Source: an uncultured Spartobacteria bacterium
GTDB lineage: Bacteria; Verrucomicrobiota; Verrucomicrobiia; Chthoniobacterales; Chthoniobacteraceae
NCBI GenBank assembly: GCA_903929475.1
Contig: CAIYUV010000142.1
Coordinates: forward strand, 1-50,181
Length of the DNA: 50,181 bases
Direction: 5' to 3'
The position numbers and the translations under genes are program-made. The notes beneath the pieces are model-generated. The model was given only the letters and a program-made list of their open reading frames with translations, ran no database searches and was not told the DNA's origin. This document shows, piece by piece, positions 18,587 through 27,950 of the stretch (positions are counted from its first letter, which is position 1; each line of letters opens with the position of its first letter).

Positions 18587-20770
18587 TCACAGCGTCTGTG
18601 GCACTTTCTCCAGAATGTAGCACTCAATGATGTCGCCGACTTCGTAGTCGTTGTAGTCGCCGAGCTTGATGCCGCACTCAAGCCCGCTGCGGACTTCCTT
18701 CACGTCGTCCTGGAAGCGGCGCAACGTGGCGAGTCCGCCGTCGTAAATCGGCTGGCGGTTGCGGAGCAGGCGGGCGCGGGCGGTGCGCTGGATGCGGCCG
18801 TCGTTCACGTAGCATCCGGCGACGACTCCCTTCGTGAGATCGAATACCTGCTTCACCTGTGCGTGTCCGATGACCTGTTCGCGGCTTTCCGGTTCGAGCA
18901 ATCCGGCCATCGCTTCCTTCACCTGATCGATCAGCTCGTAGATGATGGAGAAAAGTTTGATCTGCACGCCTTCGCGCTTCGCTGCATTTGCGGCGTTGTT
19001 TTCCGTCTTGGTGTTAAAGCCGATGATCACTGCGTTGCTCGCCGCCGCGAGAAGCGCGTCATTTTCGGAGATGGCGCCTACTGCGGAGTGGACGATGTTT
19101 AAATCCACCTTGCGGCTGTCAATTTGTCCGACGGAAGTGATGATCGCCTCCATTGAGCCTTGCACGTCGCCTTTGACGACGAGGTTGAGCACGGGCTTCT
19201 GTCCATCGGCGATGGTGGCGAAGAGGTTTTCGAGCGTGGCGCGTTTTGGCTGGGTGAGTTTGCCGAGGCGTTTTTGTTCGAGACGATCCTGGCTGAGTTG
19301 CTGGGCCACACGCTCGTTTTCCATGACGATGAGTTCGTCGCCTGCATTGGGCATTCCGCTGAAGCCGATCACTTTTGCAGGCATTGCGGGCGCGGCCTCC
19401 TTCATGTTTTTGCCAAATTCGTCCACGAGCGCCTTCACTTTGCCGGAGTAGTCTCCGCAAATGAAGGGGTCGCCGGTTTTCAAAGTGCCCATGCGGACGA
19501 TGACCGTGGCCGTTGGGCCGCGGCCTTGCTCGACCTGCGCCTCAATGACGGTGCAGCGCGCGGGCACGGTGTGGCTGGCGCGGAGTTCGAGCATTTCGGT
19601 TTCGAGCAGGATGCTTTCGAGGAGCACGTCGAGGCCGGTGCCTTTCACTGCGGAAACGGGGCACACGATGGTCTCGCCGCCCCAATCTTCCGGCGTGAGG
19701 CCCTTTTCCTGAAGCTGGCCTTTAACCCGATCCACATTGGCGTTCGGCATATCAATCTTCGTGATCGCGACGATGATTTTCACCTTTGCCGCGCGAGCGT
19801 GGCTGAGTGCCTCGAGTGTCTGCGGCATGATGCCGTCGCCGCTGTCCACGACGAGCACGACAATGTCGGTTACGTTAGCACCGCGTGCGCGCATGGATGT
19901 GAAGGCGGCATGGCCCGGCGTGTCGAGGAAGGTGATCGTGTGCTCTTTGCCGTCCTTGCCCTTGTGTTTTACGGAGTAGGCACCGATGTGCTGCGTGATG
20001 CCGCCGGCCTCGCCATGAGCGACGCGCGTTTTGCGAATCGTGTCCATGAGCGTTGTCTTTCCATGATCGACATGGCCCATGAAAACAACGATGGGCGCGC
20101 GGGGCTTCAGCTCGCCGGTCTTCTCGGTAATCTGCTCCTTTTTCGGCGGCGGCGGGGCCTCGACTTTCTGGTCGGCTTTGTGGACTCCCGCGCCCTTCTC
20201 CCGCCTTTCCTTTTCGAATTTCCAGCCGTTCTTTTCGCAGACCTTAGCGGCGACATCCGGCTCAATGGTCTGGTTCTGGTTGGCGAAGATGCCCATGTCC
20301 ATCAAGTCCTTGATGAGCTTAAAGGGCTTGAGGTTCATCGCCGTCGCGAGATCTTTCACGACGATTGGCGGTTTGATGTGCAGGATTTTTTCGCCGCTTT
20401 CGTTCGTGCCGGTTGTGGCGTTGGTCGGCAGCACAGGTGCGACCGGGGCGGGATGGGCCACGGGCTCGGGAGCTGTGATGCTCGTGAATTTCGGCAGGAT
20501 GGGATTACTGAGCGTGGAGGGTTTTCTCTCACGCGGCCTCGCCTTTTTTTCCGGCCCGTCAATGAGCGACAGAACCTCGGTTGACTTTATCGGCTTGGGC
20601 TTTTCCTTTGCCTGCTTTTTGGGAGCAGCCTTTTCGGCGGCAGCTTTCTGTTTTTTTTCCTCGGCTTCCGCAGCTGTGCTGCGTTTAGACGTGATCGGCT
20701 TGAGAAGCGACCTGCGGGCCGGTTTCTCGTTGTCGGTGGTTTTGCTGCTCTTGCTGCTCTTTGTGGGCAT
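18587..20770 (-). CDS. infB: Translation initiation factor IF-2
   Basis: A 727-residue IF-2, the GTPase that places initiator tRNA on the 30S subunit. The N-terminal 130 residues are low-complexity and Lys/Ala/Pro-rich; an IF2_N-like segment follows (about 135-185). The G domain has GHVDHGKT (232-239), [15 protein letters not shown] (283-287) and TKID (337-340), where the classic fourth GTPase motif is NKxD. Domains II, III and IV complete the C-terminus. It is 31 bases downstream of nusA and is followed by rbfA, the standard operon order. The N-terminal region is shorter than in enterobacteria. Confidence 0.96.
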   Translation of the reverse strand: MPTKSSKSSKTTDNEKPARRSLLKPITSKRSTAAEAEEKKQKAAAEKAAPKKQAKEKPKPIKSTEVLSLIDGPEKKARPRERKPSTLSNPILPKFTSITAPEPVAHPAPVAPVLPTNATTGTNESGEKILHIKPPIVVKDLATAMNLKPFKLIKDLMDMGIFANQNQTIEPDVAAKVCEKNGWKFEKERREKGAGVHKADQKVEAPPPPKKEQITEKTGELKPRAPIVVFMGHVDHGKTTLMDTIRKTRVAHGEAGGITQHIGAYSVKHKGKDGKEHTITFLDTPGHAAFTSMRARGANVTDIVVLVVDSGDGIMPQTLEALSHARAAKVKIIVAITKIDMPNANVDRVKGQLQEKGLTPEDWGGETIVCPVSAVKGTGLDVLLESILLETEMLELRASHTVPARCTVIEAQVEQGRGPTATVIVRMGTLKTGDPFICGDYSGKVKALVDEFGKNMKEAAPAMPAKVIGFSGMPNAGDELIVMENERVAQQLSQDRLEQKRLGKLTQPKRATLENLFATIADGQKPVLNLVVKGDVQGSMEAIITSVGQIDSRKVDLNIVHSAVGAISENDALLAAASNAVIIGFNTKTENNAANAAKREGVQIKLFSIIYELIDQVKEAMAGLLEPESREQVIGHAQVKQVFDLTKGVVAGCYVNDGRIQRTARARLLRNRQPIYDGGLATLRRFQDDVKEVRSGLECGIKLGDYNDYEVGDIIECYILEKVPQTL

Positions 20771-20801
20771 GAAAATTTGCGTGGTGTTTCATGGCGTCTC
20801 C

Positions 20802-22055
20802 TTATTGGGAGGCCACGGCTTGTTCGTTGGCCTTGGCGGCGATCTTCGCTGCTTCGGTTGCATCAATGCTGGCTGCGCCGAGGATGTCCTCTGCTGTCAT
20901 GCCGGCGAAAATATCGGGTGTGTTGAGTCCCTCTGCGACGAGAACGTTGGCGGTCTGAGTAGTAATGCCGAAGGCTTTCTCCAGCGCGCCCGCCGCGCCG
21001 GACTTGCTGGCATCAAAGGCTTCCTTCGCGGAGGTGTCCTCCTCGATGTTGATTTCCCATCCGCACAGGCGCGCGGTGAGTCGGGCGTTCTGGCCGCGCT
21101 TGCCGATGGCGAGCGAAAGCTGGTCGTTATCCACGCGGACTTCCACGGTCTTTTTCGATTCGTTGAGCGTCACGCTCCTGAGCTTCGCGGGCTTGAGTGC
21201 CTCTTGAACGAGTTCTCGCACGTTGTCGCTCCAGCGGATGATGTCCACTTTCTCGTTGTTCAGTTCGCGGACGATGTTTTTGACACGCGCGCCCTTCATG
21301 CCGACGCAGGCGCCGACCGGATCCACTTTGTCGTTGGCGGAATAGACGGCGACCTTGGTGCGGAAGCCGGCCTCGCGGGCGATGGCTTTGATCTCAACGG
21401 TGTGGTCGGCGATTTCCGCCACTTCGGTCTCGAAGAGTCTACGGACGAAATTTGGATGACTGCGCGAGAGCACGATCTCGGGGCCGCGCGAGGTGTTGTC
21501 CACGGCCACGACGTAGGCGCGGATGCGGTCGCCGATGGCGTAGTCTTCCGATTGCACGCGCTCGCGGTTCGGCATGGTGGCTTCGAATTTCCCGAGGTCT
21601 ATCACGACATCCTGCCGCTCGAAACGACGCACCACGCCGCCGACAATCTCGCCCGCACGGTCGCGGAACTCGTCATAGATCATCTGTTTTTCCGCCTGGC
21701 GGATGCGCTGCATGATCGCTTGACGTGCCGTCTGCGCGCCGATGCGACCGAGATCCTTGGGCGTCACATCCACCCAGATTTCCTCGCCGATTTGCACGTC
21801 AGCCTTCACGGCCTTTGCTTTTGAAAGTGCGATTTCGTCGTGCTTGTTGTTCACGCGATCCACAACAATAAGCTGTGCCCTTGCTGCGACGGCCCCCGTC
21901 TTTGGATCCATGATCAGCTCAAGGTTGCGACCGGCCTCGACGGATTTCTTGGCCGCGCTCAAGAGAGCGTTCTGGACAGCCTCAATGAGAACCTCTCGTT
22001 TGATTCCTTTTTCCTTCTCGAGGTATTCGAGCATGGCGATGAATTCAGCGTTCAT
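20802..22055 (-). CDS. nusA: Transcription termination/antitermination factor NusA
   Basis: A 417-residue NusA that binds RNA polymerase and modulates pausing, termination and antitermination. In order: N-terminal polymerase-binding domain (MLEYLEKEKGIKREVL...), S1 domain (about 135-200, GEIVGGVVRRFERQDVVIDLG), then two KH domains (PVGACVGMKGARVKNIVREL and LAIGKRGQNARLTARL), and a short helical C-terminal domain with a helix-hairpin-helix pattern. No rimP precedes it here, although rimP-nusA is the common order. Expression is probably from the promoter at 22150-22178, with a terminator-like hairpin in the leader, suggesting attenuation. No Shine-Dalgarno site is obvious before ATG 22055. Confidence 0.95.
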   Translation of the reverse strand: MNAEFIAMLEYLEKEKGIKREVLIEAVQNALLSAAKKSVEAGRNLELIMDPKTGAVAARAQLIVVDRVNNKHDEIALSKAKAVKADVQIGEEIWVDVTPKDLGRIGAQTARQAIMQRIRQAEKQMIYDEFRDRAGEIVGGVVRRFERQDVVIDLGKFEATMPNRERVQSEDYAIGDRIRAYVVAVDNTSRGPEIVLSRSHPNFVRRLFETEVAEIADHTVEIKAIAREAGFRTKVAVYSANDKVDPVGACVGMKGARVKNIVRELNNEKVDIIRWSDNVRELVQEALKPAKLRSVTLNESKKTVEVRVDNDQLSLAIGKRGQNARLTARLCGWEINIEEDTSAKEAFDASKSGAAGALEKAFGITTQTANVLVAEGLNTPDIFAGMTAEDILGAASIDATEAAKIAAKANEQAVASQ

Positions 22056-22090
22056 GGCGTGTTAGTTGTATATCGGTGTTGCCCGGAGAA

Positions 22091-22119
22091 CAAAAAAAGT
22101 GGGCTTTGTGAAAACCCAC
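22091..22119 (-). terminator. Intrinsic terminator/attenuator in the nusA leader
   Basis: On the minus strand, GTGGG and CCCAC (22119-22115 with 22103-22099) plus an inner three-base A/T pairing form a stem around a CAC loop, with one A-C mismatch. A run of seven T follows (22098-22092). It lies about 40 bases before the nusA ATG and downstream of the predicted promoter, so it can only affect nusA-operon transcription. That makes it an attenuator candidate rather than an end-of-gene terminator. Confidence 0.65.
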
Positions 22120-22149
22120 CTTCAGCGTCAGCCGGAAGTTGTGATGGGG

Positions 22150-22178
22150 AAATTAGTGGGAAGGTTCATGCGCGTCAA
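22150..22178 (-). promoter_or_regulatory. Predicted sigma70-type promoter of nusA operon
   Basis: Minus-strand TTGACG at 22178-22173, a 17-base spacer and TAATTT at 22155-22150 give a good -35/-10 pair. Transcription should begin near 22143, giving a leader of about 88 bases before the nusA ATG that includes the hairpin at 22091-22119. The same 212-base spacer must also serve the divergent LOG gene. Confidence 0.6.
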
Positions 22179-22267
22179 GATGTGCCTTCGCAAAACACTT
22201 CCGGCGTTGCCGGCCGGGCTTGCTTCGCTAGTGTGCGGCCAGATTTGAATCTACGACCGTCTTTTGA

Positions 22268-23329
22268 ATGAGAACCATCACCGCAGACTCCACCCCGCGC
22301 CCCCGCAAGCCAAATACCGTCGGCGACCCCGAGATTGACGCCCGCGTGCGCCAGCTCGTTGACGCCATGGGCACGGACAAGCCGCACGAGTTGATCGAGG
22401 AGATGATTTTCACCGCGCTGAAAATGGCGCGCGACCAGACGAGCGTGGCTGATTTGAAAATGCTCAACCGTGCGCTCAAGGAAATGCGTTACGCGAGCCG
22501 TGTATTTTCGCTTTATCGCGACAAGCGGAAGGTGACGGTGTTTGGAAGTGCGCGCACGCCGGACGACGCGCCGGAGGCCGTCGCGGCGGAGGAGTTTGGC
22601 CGGAAGATGCGCGAGCACGGCTACATGATGGTGACTGGCGGCGGCGACGGAATCATGGGCGCTGCGCAGCGCGGGGCGGGGAGGGAAGCGAGCTTCGGGC
22701 TGAACATCCTGCTGCCCTTCGAGCAGGCTGCGAATGAAACCATCCTCGGCGACTCGAAGCTGATCAACTTCAACTACTTCTTCACGCGAAAGTTGAACTT
22801 CATGAAAGAGACTCATGCCATCGCATTATTCCCCGGAGGCTTCGGGACATTCGATGAGGGATTCGAAGCTCTGACGCTCATGCAGACGGGAAAGGCGCGC
22901 ATTTTTCCCATCGTGCTCGTGGACAAGCCGGGCGGTAATTACTGGCAGACTTGGATTGATTTCCTGCGCGATCACCTGCTGAAGCTGCACCTGATTTCGC
23001 CCGAAGACTTTCATCTGCTTCACCAGGCCGTGAGCGTGGACGACGCGGTCGCTCACATCGCTCAGTTTTACAAAAACTTTCACAGCTACCGCTGGCTCGG
23101 CGCGCGGCTCATCATGCGGTTGCAGCAACCGCTCACGCAAAAACACATCGAACAAATGGACACCGAATTTGCCGATGTGCTTGCAAGTGGAAAGTTCGAG
23201 CAGGAGCCCGGCGCGGTTTCCGGCGAAAACAGCGACCCCGAAATCGCGCATCTCCCACGGCTCGTCTTTCAGCCGCGCCGCAGAAATTTCGGCAGGCTGC
23301 GGCAGGTGATTGATGCGGTGAACGTCTAG
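22268..23329 (+). CDS. LOG family (TIGR00730-like) Rossmann protein
   Basis: A 353-residue protein of the LOG/lysine-decarboxylase-like family, whose studied members release free base from nucleoside 5'-monophosphates (cytokinin-type or purine nucleotide phosphoribohydrolases). Motifs: VFGSARTP near residue 93, VTGGGDGIMGAAQRGA near 122-137, and the catalytic PGGFGTFDEGFE near 194-205. The protein is longer than minimal LOG enzymes (about 190-220 residues), with an N-terminal helical extension of about 80 residues and a C-terminal extension. The start at ATG 22268 has no clear ribosome site. It converges on the acp gene with only 3 bases between. Confidence 0.82.
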   Translation: MRTITADSTPRPRKPNTVGDPEIDARVRQLVDAMGTDKPHELIEEMIFTALKMARDQTSVADLKMLNRALKEMRYASRVFSLYRDKRKVTVFGSARTPDDAPEAVAAEEFGRKMREHGYMMVTGGGDGIMGAAQRGAGREASFGLNILLPFEQAANETILGDSKLINFNYFFTRKLNFMKETHAIALFPGGFGTFDEGFEALTLMQTGKARIFPIVLVDKPGGNYWQTWIDFLRDHLLKLHLISPEDFHLLHQAVSVDDAVAHIAQFYKNFHSYRWLGARLIMRLQQPLTQKHIEQMDTEFADVLASGKFEQEPGAVSGENSDPEIAHLPRLVFQPRRRNFGRLRQVIDAVNV

Positions 23330-23332
23330 CGG

Positions 23333-23593
23333 TTACTTCCGGTTCGCCACGATGTAGTCGTGGATGGAATTGACCGTGGCCAGCGCCTGCCGCGCGGTTT
23401 CCGAGTTCGGCACGGTCACACCGAAATTTTTTTCCAGCCCGACGACCAGTTCCAGCGCATCAATCGAATCCAGCCCCAATCCCTCCGGGCCAAACAGCGG
23501 CATCTCGTCGCGGATGTCGTCCTTGGTGACTTTGAGCATGAGGTTTTCCACCATCATCGTCTTGATTGCTTCTCGCAGATTTTCTTCGGGCAT
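23333..23593 (-). CDS. Acyl carrier protein
   Basis: An 86-residue acyl carrier protein. The phosphopantetheine attachment site is S43 in GLDSIDALEL, followed by the acidic recognition helix (VVGLEKNFGV). Upstream in-frame codons are open to 23635, but the ATG at 23593 (MPEENLREAI) gives the usual ACP length and is chosen. No fatty-acid synthesis genes flank it; it follows the unknown membrane-anchored protein gene and, further upstream, folE2 on the same strand. It may be the housekeeping ACP or a specialised one; the pathway cannot be told from this context. Confidence 0.88.
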   Translation of the reverse strand: MPEENLREAIKTMMVENLMLKVTKDDIRDEMPLFGPEGLGLDSIDALELVVGLEKNFGVTVPNSETARQALATVNSIHDYIVANRK

Positions 23594-23648
23594 GAGGCGC
23601 GGGAAAGTGCCAATCGTCCGCGCAAGTGCAAGCACGCGCTTGCGGAAA

Positions 23649-24401
23649 CTACGGCGCGACGTTGTGCGGCGCGAGACGGTAGCCGAAGACGGGAGCCGCT
23701 GCCTTCAAGACCTGACCAAGCTGGCTCAGATGCGCCTCGATGAGCGGCTGTCCGCCGATTTTCATCGTGAGTAAAATTGTTGAGGCCGTTTCGCCGCTGA
23801 TGCTCACACTGGATTGCTGCGCGGAAAATTCCGGTGTGAATTGTGCGGCGTTTTCCTTGGTAAATGAGGAGAGCATCACCGGGCTGATACCTGCCTGTGT
23901 GAGCAGTGTGGTGATGCCCTTTTCATCAAGTGTCAGCGTGTCTTCATCCGTCACGGCGCCGTCGTTTTTCACCACATAATGAACCTTTTTTTTCGTCGGC
24001 GTAATATCGAGCACGAGTTGCTGGCCCGGCCCTTGCAATGAAATACCCAAGTGGATTTGCGTGGTGGCGAAAGTGGAGTCCATCTCGATGTTGCCATGCC
24101 ATGCGATCCTTTTGCTGTCGCCGCCCGGCAGTGTGAAAACTGTGTTTCCGCTTAGCTCTATGATGCGGGCGCCGGTCACATTATCAACACGCGGCTGGAG
24201 GTGTAAAAAGCCGACATTTTTTTCTTTTTCGTAGATGCTTAAATCCGAGGATTGCTGATGTTGAAAAACCAATCGCCCTAAAAATGACACCGGCACCGCG
24301 TTGATATTCGCCGTCTCGGGATACATTTGCTGAATCACGAGCAGCGAGGTCATTGCTATCCAGAATGCGATGATGCAGGTGGCGGCCAGACGGTGTAGCA
24401 T
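23649..24401 (-). CDS. Hypothetical membrane-anchored protein
   Basis: A 250-residue protein I do not recognise. One hydrophobic segment at about 8-25 (AATCIIAFWIAMTSLLVI) is probably a signal-anchor, so the rest likely faces the periplasm. The body is rich in beta-forming residues (FLHLQPRVDNVTGARIIELSG, VLDITPTKKKVHYVV), compatible with a lipid- or lipoprotein-binding beta fold, but no family motif is evident. It lies between folE2 and acp on the same strand, with gaps of 73 and 55 bases, so it may be co-transcribed with acp. Confidence 0.7.
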   Translation of the reverse strand: MLHRLAATCIIAFWIAMTSLLVIQQMYPETANINAVPVSFLGRLVFQHQQSSDLSIYEKEKNVGFLHLQPRVDNVTGARIIELSGNTVFTLPGGDSKRIAWHGNIEMDSTFATTQIHLGISLQGPGQQLVLDITPTKKKVHYVVKNDGAVTDEDTLTLDEKGITTLLTQAGISPVMLSSFTKENAAQFTPEFSAQQSSVSISGETASTILLTMKIGGQPLIEAHLSQLGQVLKAAAPVFGYRLAPHNVAP

Positions 24402-24474
24402 GAGAGTTGAAACGAATGAATTGACCCGGCGTTAATAAGCAAGCGCCGCTCCGCGCAGGATGGTGATTTTTGTG

Positions 24475-25260
24475 TTATCCGTCCTTGCTCCGTTCGATGA
24501 GTGCATAGGCGTTGTGATTGTGGATGCTCTCGAAGTTTTCCGCCTCGACGCGATACCACGCGATGTTCGGCTCACGCTCGGCGCGCGCGGCGACGTTGCG
24601 CACGAGGTCCTCGACGAAAACGGGATGATCGTAGGCGCGCTCGGTCACGGCTTTTTCATCGGGGCGCTTGAGCAGGCTGTAAAGTTCGCCGCTCGCGCTG
24701 GCCTCGACGAGTGCGATGAGGTCCTCCACCCACAGCGGTTTCTTAAAGCGAATGCTGAAGGTGACGTGTCCGCGTTGATTGTGCGCACCACGGTCAGAGA
24801 TTGCCTTGCTGCAAGGACAGAGCGTCGTCACGGGCACGATGACGGTGACGATAAAATCCACGCGCTCATTTTCCAGCGAGGCATCGAATCGCACATTGTA
24901 GTCCATCATTCCCGCTGCTGCGGTGACGGGCGCTTTCTTTTCGAGGAAAAATGGGAAGTCAAAAGTGACGTGCGCTTTCTCCGAGTGCAGGCGGTGGGTG
25001 AGGTCGCGCAGGATGTCGGGCACGTTGTCCACGTGCAGTTCGGGGCCGAATTCATTCAGCACTTCCACAAAGCGGCTCATGTGCGTGCCTTTAAATTGGT
25101 GTGGCAAATCCACCGTGAGCGTGGTTGTGGCGATGGTGTGCTGGAGGGTGCGGGCTTTGTCGCGCACCTGCATCGGGTAGCGCAGTCCGCGAACACCTAC
25201 TCGATCGATGGCGATGCCGCGCCTGTCCGGCTGGCCCTGCGTGTCGTGCAATTGCTCCAT
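24475..25260 (-). CDS. folE2: GTP cyclohydrolase FolE2 (type IB)
   Basis: A 261-residue FolE2, the metal-flexible alternative to FolE that converts GTP to 7,8-dihydroneopterin triphosphate in folate (and often queuosine) synthesis. Diagnostic features are the N-terminal VGVRGLRYPMQVRD, FKGTHMSRFVEVLNE, and the metal/catalytic cysteine motif LCPCSKAISDRGAHNQRGHV. The C-terminal NHNAYA is also typical. No zinc-responsive regulator or other folate genes are adjacent. It is divergent from the Y-family polymerase (92-base gap) and upstream of the hypothetical and acp genes. Confidence 0.95.
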   Translation of the reverse strand: MEQLHDTQGQPDRRGIAIDRVGVRGLRYPMQVRDKARTLQHTIATTTLTVDLPHQFKGTHMSRFVEVLNEFGPELHVDNVPDILRDLTHRLHSEKAHVTFDFPFFLEKKAPVTAAAGMMDYNVRFDASLENERVDFIVTVIVPVTTLCPCSKAISDRGAHNQRGHVTFSIRFKKPLWVEDLIALVEASASGELYSLLKRPDEKAVTERAYDHPVFVEDLVRNVAARAEREPNIAWYRVEAENFESIHNHNAYALIERSKDG

Positions 25261-25352
25261 GCACGGAGTTAGCCGGGCGTGACGGTGATGGGCAAGCGCG
25301 CAGCAAAATTTACGGCACTTGCTGGCAGAAAATGGCCGTCTATTTTCACGCC

Positions 25353-26579
25353 ATGTCGCTCGCCTGGCTAGTCGTGGATTTCAACAGCTACTTCGCATCT
25401 GTGGAGCAGCAGCTTGATCCAAAATTGCGCGGACGCCCCATCGCAGTGGTGCCGATGGCTGGTGTGAATACGACATGCGCAATCGCCGCGAGCTACGAGG
25501 CAAAAGCCTTCGGTGTGAAGACGGGGACGATGGTCGCGGACGCGAAACAGAAGTGCCCCGGCATCATCTTTGTCCAAGCGCGGCATGATGAATACGTGCG
25601 CTACCACAAGCAACTCGTCGGCTGCATCGAGAGCTGTTTGCACGTGGATCATGTGCTGTCCATTGACGAAGTCGCCTGCGAACTCCCGCTCAACTTGCGC
25701 ACGCGAGAAAAAGCCATCGCACTCGCAGGGAAAATCAAAGCCACCATCGCGAAGAACGCGGGCGAGTATCTGCGCTGTTCCATCGGCATCGCTCCAAACG
25801 CCTATCTTGCAAAAACCGCCACCGACATGATGAAGCCGGACGGACTTGTGTTCATCGAAAAGGGGCAACTCCCCCACGTGCTCCACCGGCTCACACTCCG
25901 CGATCTCTGTGGCATCGGAGTGCGCATGGAATCGCGGATGCACGAGCATAACATCTACAGCGTAGAACAACTCTGCGCCGCGACGCGCGAGGAATTGCGC
26001 ACGGCGTGGGGCGGCATCGAGGGCGAGCGAATGTGGGAGATGCTTCGGGGAAATAACGTTCCATTTCGCGCCGAGAATCACACGACGGTCGGCCACTCGC
26101 ACATCCTCCCGCCCGAGGAGCGCAACGACCGCTCCGCCTGTGCCGTGCTGAATCGTCTGCTGCAAAAAGCCGCCATGCGCCTGCGCAACATGGGGCATCT
26201 TTGCGGATCGCTCGCGGTTTCCGTGAAATACAGCAACCGCTCGCGATGGGGAGAGGACATCACATTTCAAGAAACCTCCGACACCGTCGAGTTACTGAGG
26301 GCATTCAAAAAAGTATGGGGCCGACGCCCGATGACCGCCGAGCCGCCGCTCGGCGTTGGTGTGACGCTTTTTCACCTCGTGCACAAAGACAATGCCACGC
26401 TCGCGCTCTTCCACGAAGGGCCGGGCCGCGAGCTACTCAACGCCGCACTCGATGCGCTCAATCAACGCTATGGAAAAAACAGCGTCTATTTCGCCGGCGC
26501 ACACGAAGCGCTAAAATCCGCGCCGATGCGCATCGCCTTCACACACGTTCCCGAATTGCGCGTCGAGGGAGATGTATAA
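25353..26579 (+). CDS. Y-family DNA polymerase (DinB/UmuC-like)
   Basis: A 408-residue translesion DNA polymerase. The palm-domain metal ligands are visible: D9 in VVDFNSYFASVEQ and D105-E106 in LSIDE. The SYEAKAFGVKTG fingers motif and YLAKTATDMMKPDG also match. The C-terminal little-finger region is present and no ImuB-type truncation is seen. The motif set resembles Pol IV/UmuC-like enzymes without matching either exactly, so I leave the symbol blank. ATG 25353 (MSLAWLVVDFNS) fits homologous starts; ATG 25332 adds seven residues. I saw no SOS box in the 92-base folE2 spacer. It acts on damaged or stalled replication. Confidence 0.88.
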   Translation: MSLAWLVVDFNSYFASVEQQLDPKLRGRPIAVVPMAGVNTTCAIAASYEAKAFGVKTGTMVADAKQKCPGIIFVQARHDEYVRYHKQLVGCIESCLHVDHVLSIDEVACELPLNLRTREKAIALAGKIKATIAKNAGEYLRCSIGIAPNAYLAKTATDMMKPDGLVFIEKGQLPHVLHRLTLRDLCGIGVRMESRMHEHNIYSVEQLCAATREELRTAWGGIEGERMWEMLRGNNVPFRAENHTTVGHSHILPPEERNDRSACAVLNRLLQKAAMRLRNMGHLCGSLAVSVKYSNRSRWGEDITFQETSDTVELLRAFKKVWGRRPMTAEPPLGVGVTLFHLVHKDNATLALFHEGPGRELLNAALDALNQRYGKNSVYFAGAHEALKSAPMRIAFTHVPELRVEGDV

Positions 26580-26639
26580 ACTCAGCACGACAGGCTTGCG
26601 GGCGGCGAGCGCCTTCCCCATCTTCCGCGACCTGAAATC

Positions 26640-27935
26640 ATGATTGCCCGCTATACACTTCCCGAGATGGCCGCCATTTGGACGGACCAGCGCAAATACG
26701 AAATCTGGCTCGAAATCGAAACGCTCGCCTGCGAAGCGCAGGCCGAGTGCGGGCATATTCCCGTGGAGGACGCGCGCGTTATTCGTGAAAAAGGAAAATT
26801 TGTTCTCTCGGAGATCGAGGAAATCGAAAAGCGGACGAATCACGATGTCATCGCATTTCTCGAAAACGTGGCGAGCTACGTCGGGCCTTCGTGCCGCTGG
26901 ATGCATCAGGGCATGACGAGCAGCGATGTGCTCGACACGACGCTCGCGGTGCAGACGGCGCAGGCGAGCGACATTATTTTGAAAGACCTGCGCGCAATGC
27001 GCGAGGTCATCGCACGTCGCGCGAAGGAATTTAAGATGACGCCGATGATTGGTCGCAGCCACGGCATCCACGCCGAGCCAATCACCTTCGGACTCAAGCT
27101 TGCGCTGATGTATGACGAGTTTGGTCGTGCGCTGGAGCGTTTCGAGCAAGTTCAGCCGCGCATTCGCGTCGGTAAATTGAGTGGTGCAGTGGGAACCCAC
27201 GCGCATCTCGATCCCGTAGTGGAGGAAAAAGTCTGCGCGCATCTGGGTCTTCGTGCGGCGACGCTCGCCACGCAAGTTGTGCAGCGTGATCGTCATGCCG
27301 AATTTCACACCGTGCTCGCGCTCATCGCGTCGAGTGTGGATCGATGGGCGACCGAGTTTCGTCATCTACAAAGAACCGAGGTGCTCGAAGTAGAGGAGTA
27401 TTTTCAGCCCGGCCAGAAAGGCAGCAGCGCGATGCCGCATAAGCGCAATCCGATCACGGGCGAAAAGCTCAGCGGTCTCGCGCGCCTCGTCCGCAGCAAC
27501 GCCGTGGCTGCGCTGGAAAACGTGGCGCTCTGGCACGAACGCGACATCTCGCACAGTTCTGTCGAGCGAGTGATATTCCCCGACTCGTGCATCCTCGTGA
27601 ACTCGATGCTGCGCTCGCTTACGAAGCTCGTGGACCGGCTGATCGTCTATCCCGATAACATGAAGCGGAACCTCGAAATCACGAAAGGTCTCTACCACTC
27701 GCAGACGATTCTTTTGAAGCTCACCGAGCGCGGCCTCGAACGCAAAACCGCCTACGAAGCCGTGCAACGCGCTGCGATGAAGACGTGGCAGGGCGCGCAA
27801 TCGTTGCAGAAAAACCTGCTTGCCGAGGACGAGATCACCTCAAAAATTCCCGCTGAGGAAATCGCACGCCTGTGCTCGCTCGAACACCACTTCCGATGGG
27901 TGGACGAGACTTTCCGCAAGCTCGGTATCGAGTAA
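26640..27935 (+). CDS. purB: Adenylosuccinate lyase
   Basis: A 431-residue PurB, which cleaves SAICAR to AICAR and adenylosuccinate to AMP in purine synthesis. The fumarase/aspartase-superfamily signature SSAMPHKRNPITGEKLSG lies near residue 262-279; HQGMTSSDVLDT and IGRSHGIHAEP supply other active-site histidine and serine positions. Its length is the usual 430-475. It follows the Y-family polymerase by 60 bases and ends 16 bases before a long hairpin element, which may act as its terminator. Confidence 0.95.
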   Translation: MIARYTLPEMAAIWTDQRKYEIWLEIETLACEAQAECGHIPVEDARVIREKGKFVLSEIEEIEKRTNHDVIAFLENVASYVGPSCRWMHQGMTSSDVLDTTLAVQTAQASDIILKDLRAMREVIARRAKEFKMTPMIGRSHGIHAEPITFGLKLALMYDEFGRALERFEQVQPRIRVGKLSGAVGTHAHLDPVVEEKVCAHLGLRAATLATQVVQRDRHAEFHTVLALIASSVDRWATEFRHLQRTEVLEVEEYFQPGQKGSSAMPHKRNPITGEKLSGLARLVRSNAVAALENVALWHERDISHSSVERVIFPDSCILVNSMLRSLTKLVDRLIVYPDNMKRNLEITKGLYHSQTILLKLTERGLERKTAYEAVQRAAMKTWQGAQSLQKNLLAEDEITSKIPAEEIARLCSLEHHFRWVDETFRKLGIE

Positions 27936-27950
27936 CACTCAGAGCTTGCG

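Noticed and set aside
25125-25352. Extended N-terminus for the Y-family polymerase
   Set aside because: The added residues overlap folE2 on the other strand and lack similarity to polymerase; the family starts a few residues before the DFNSYFAS motif.
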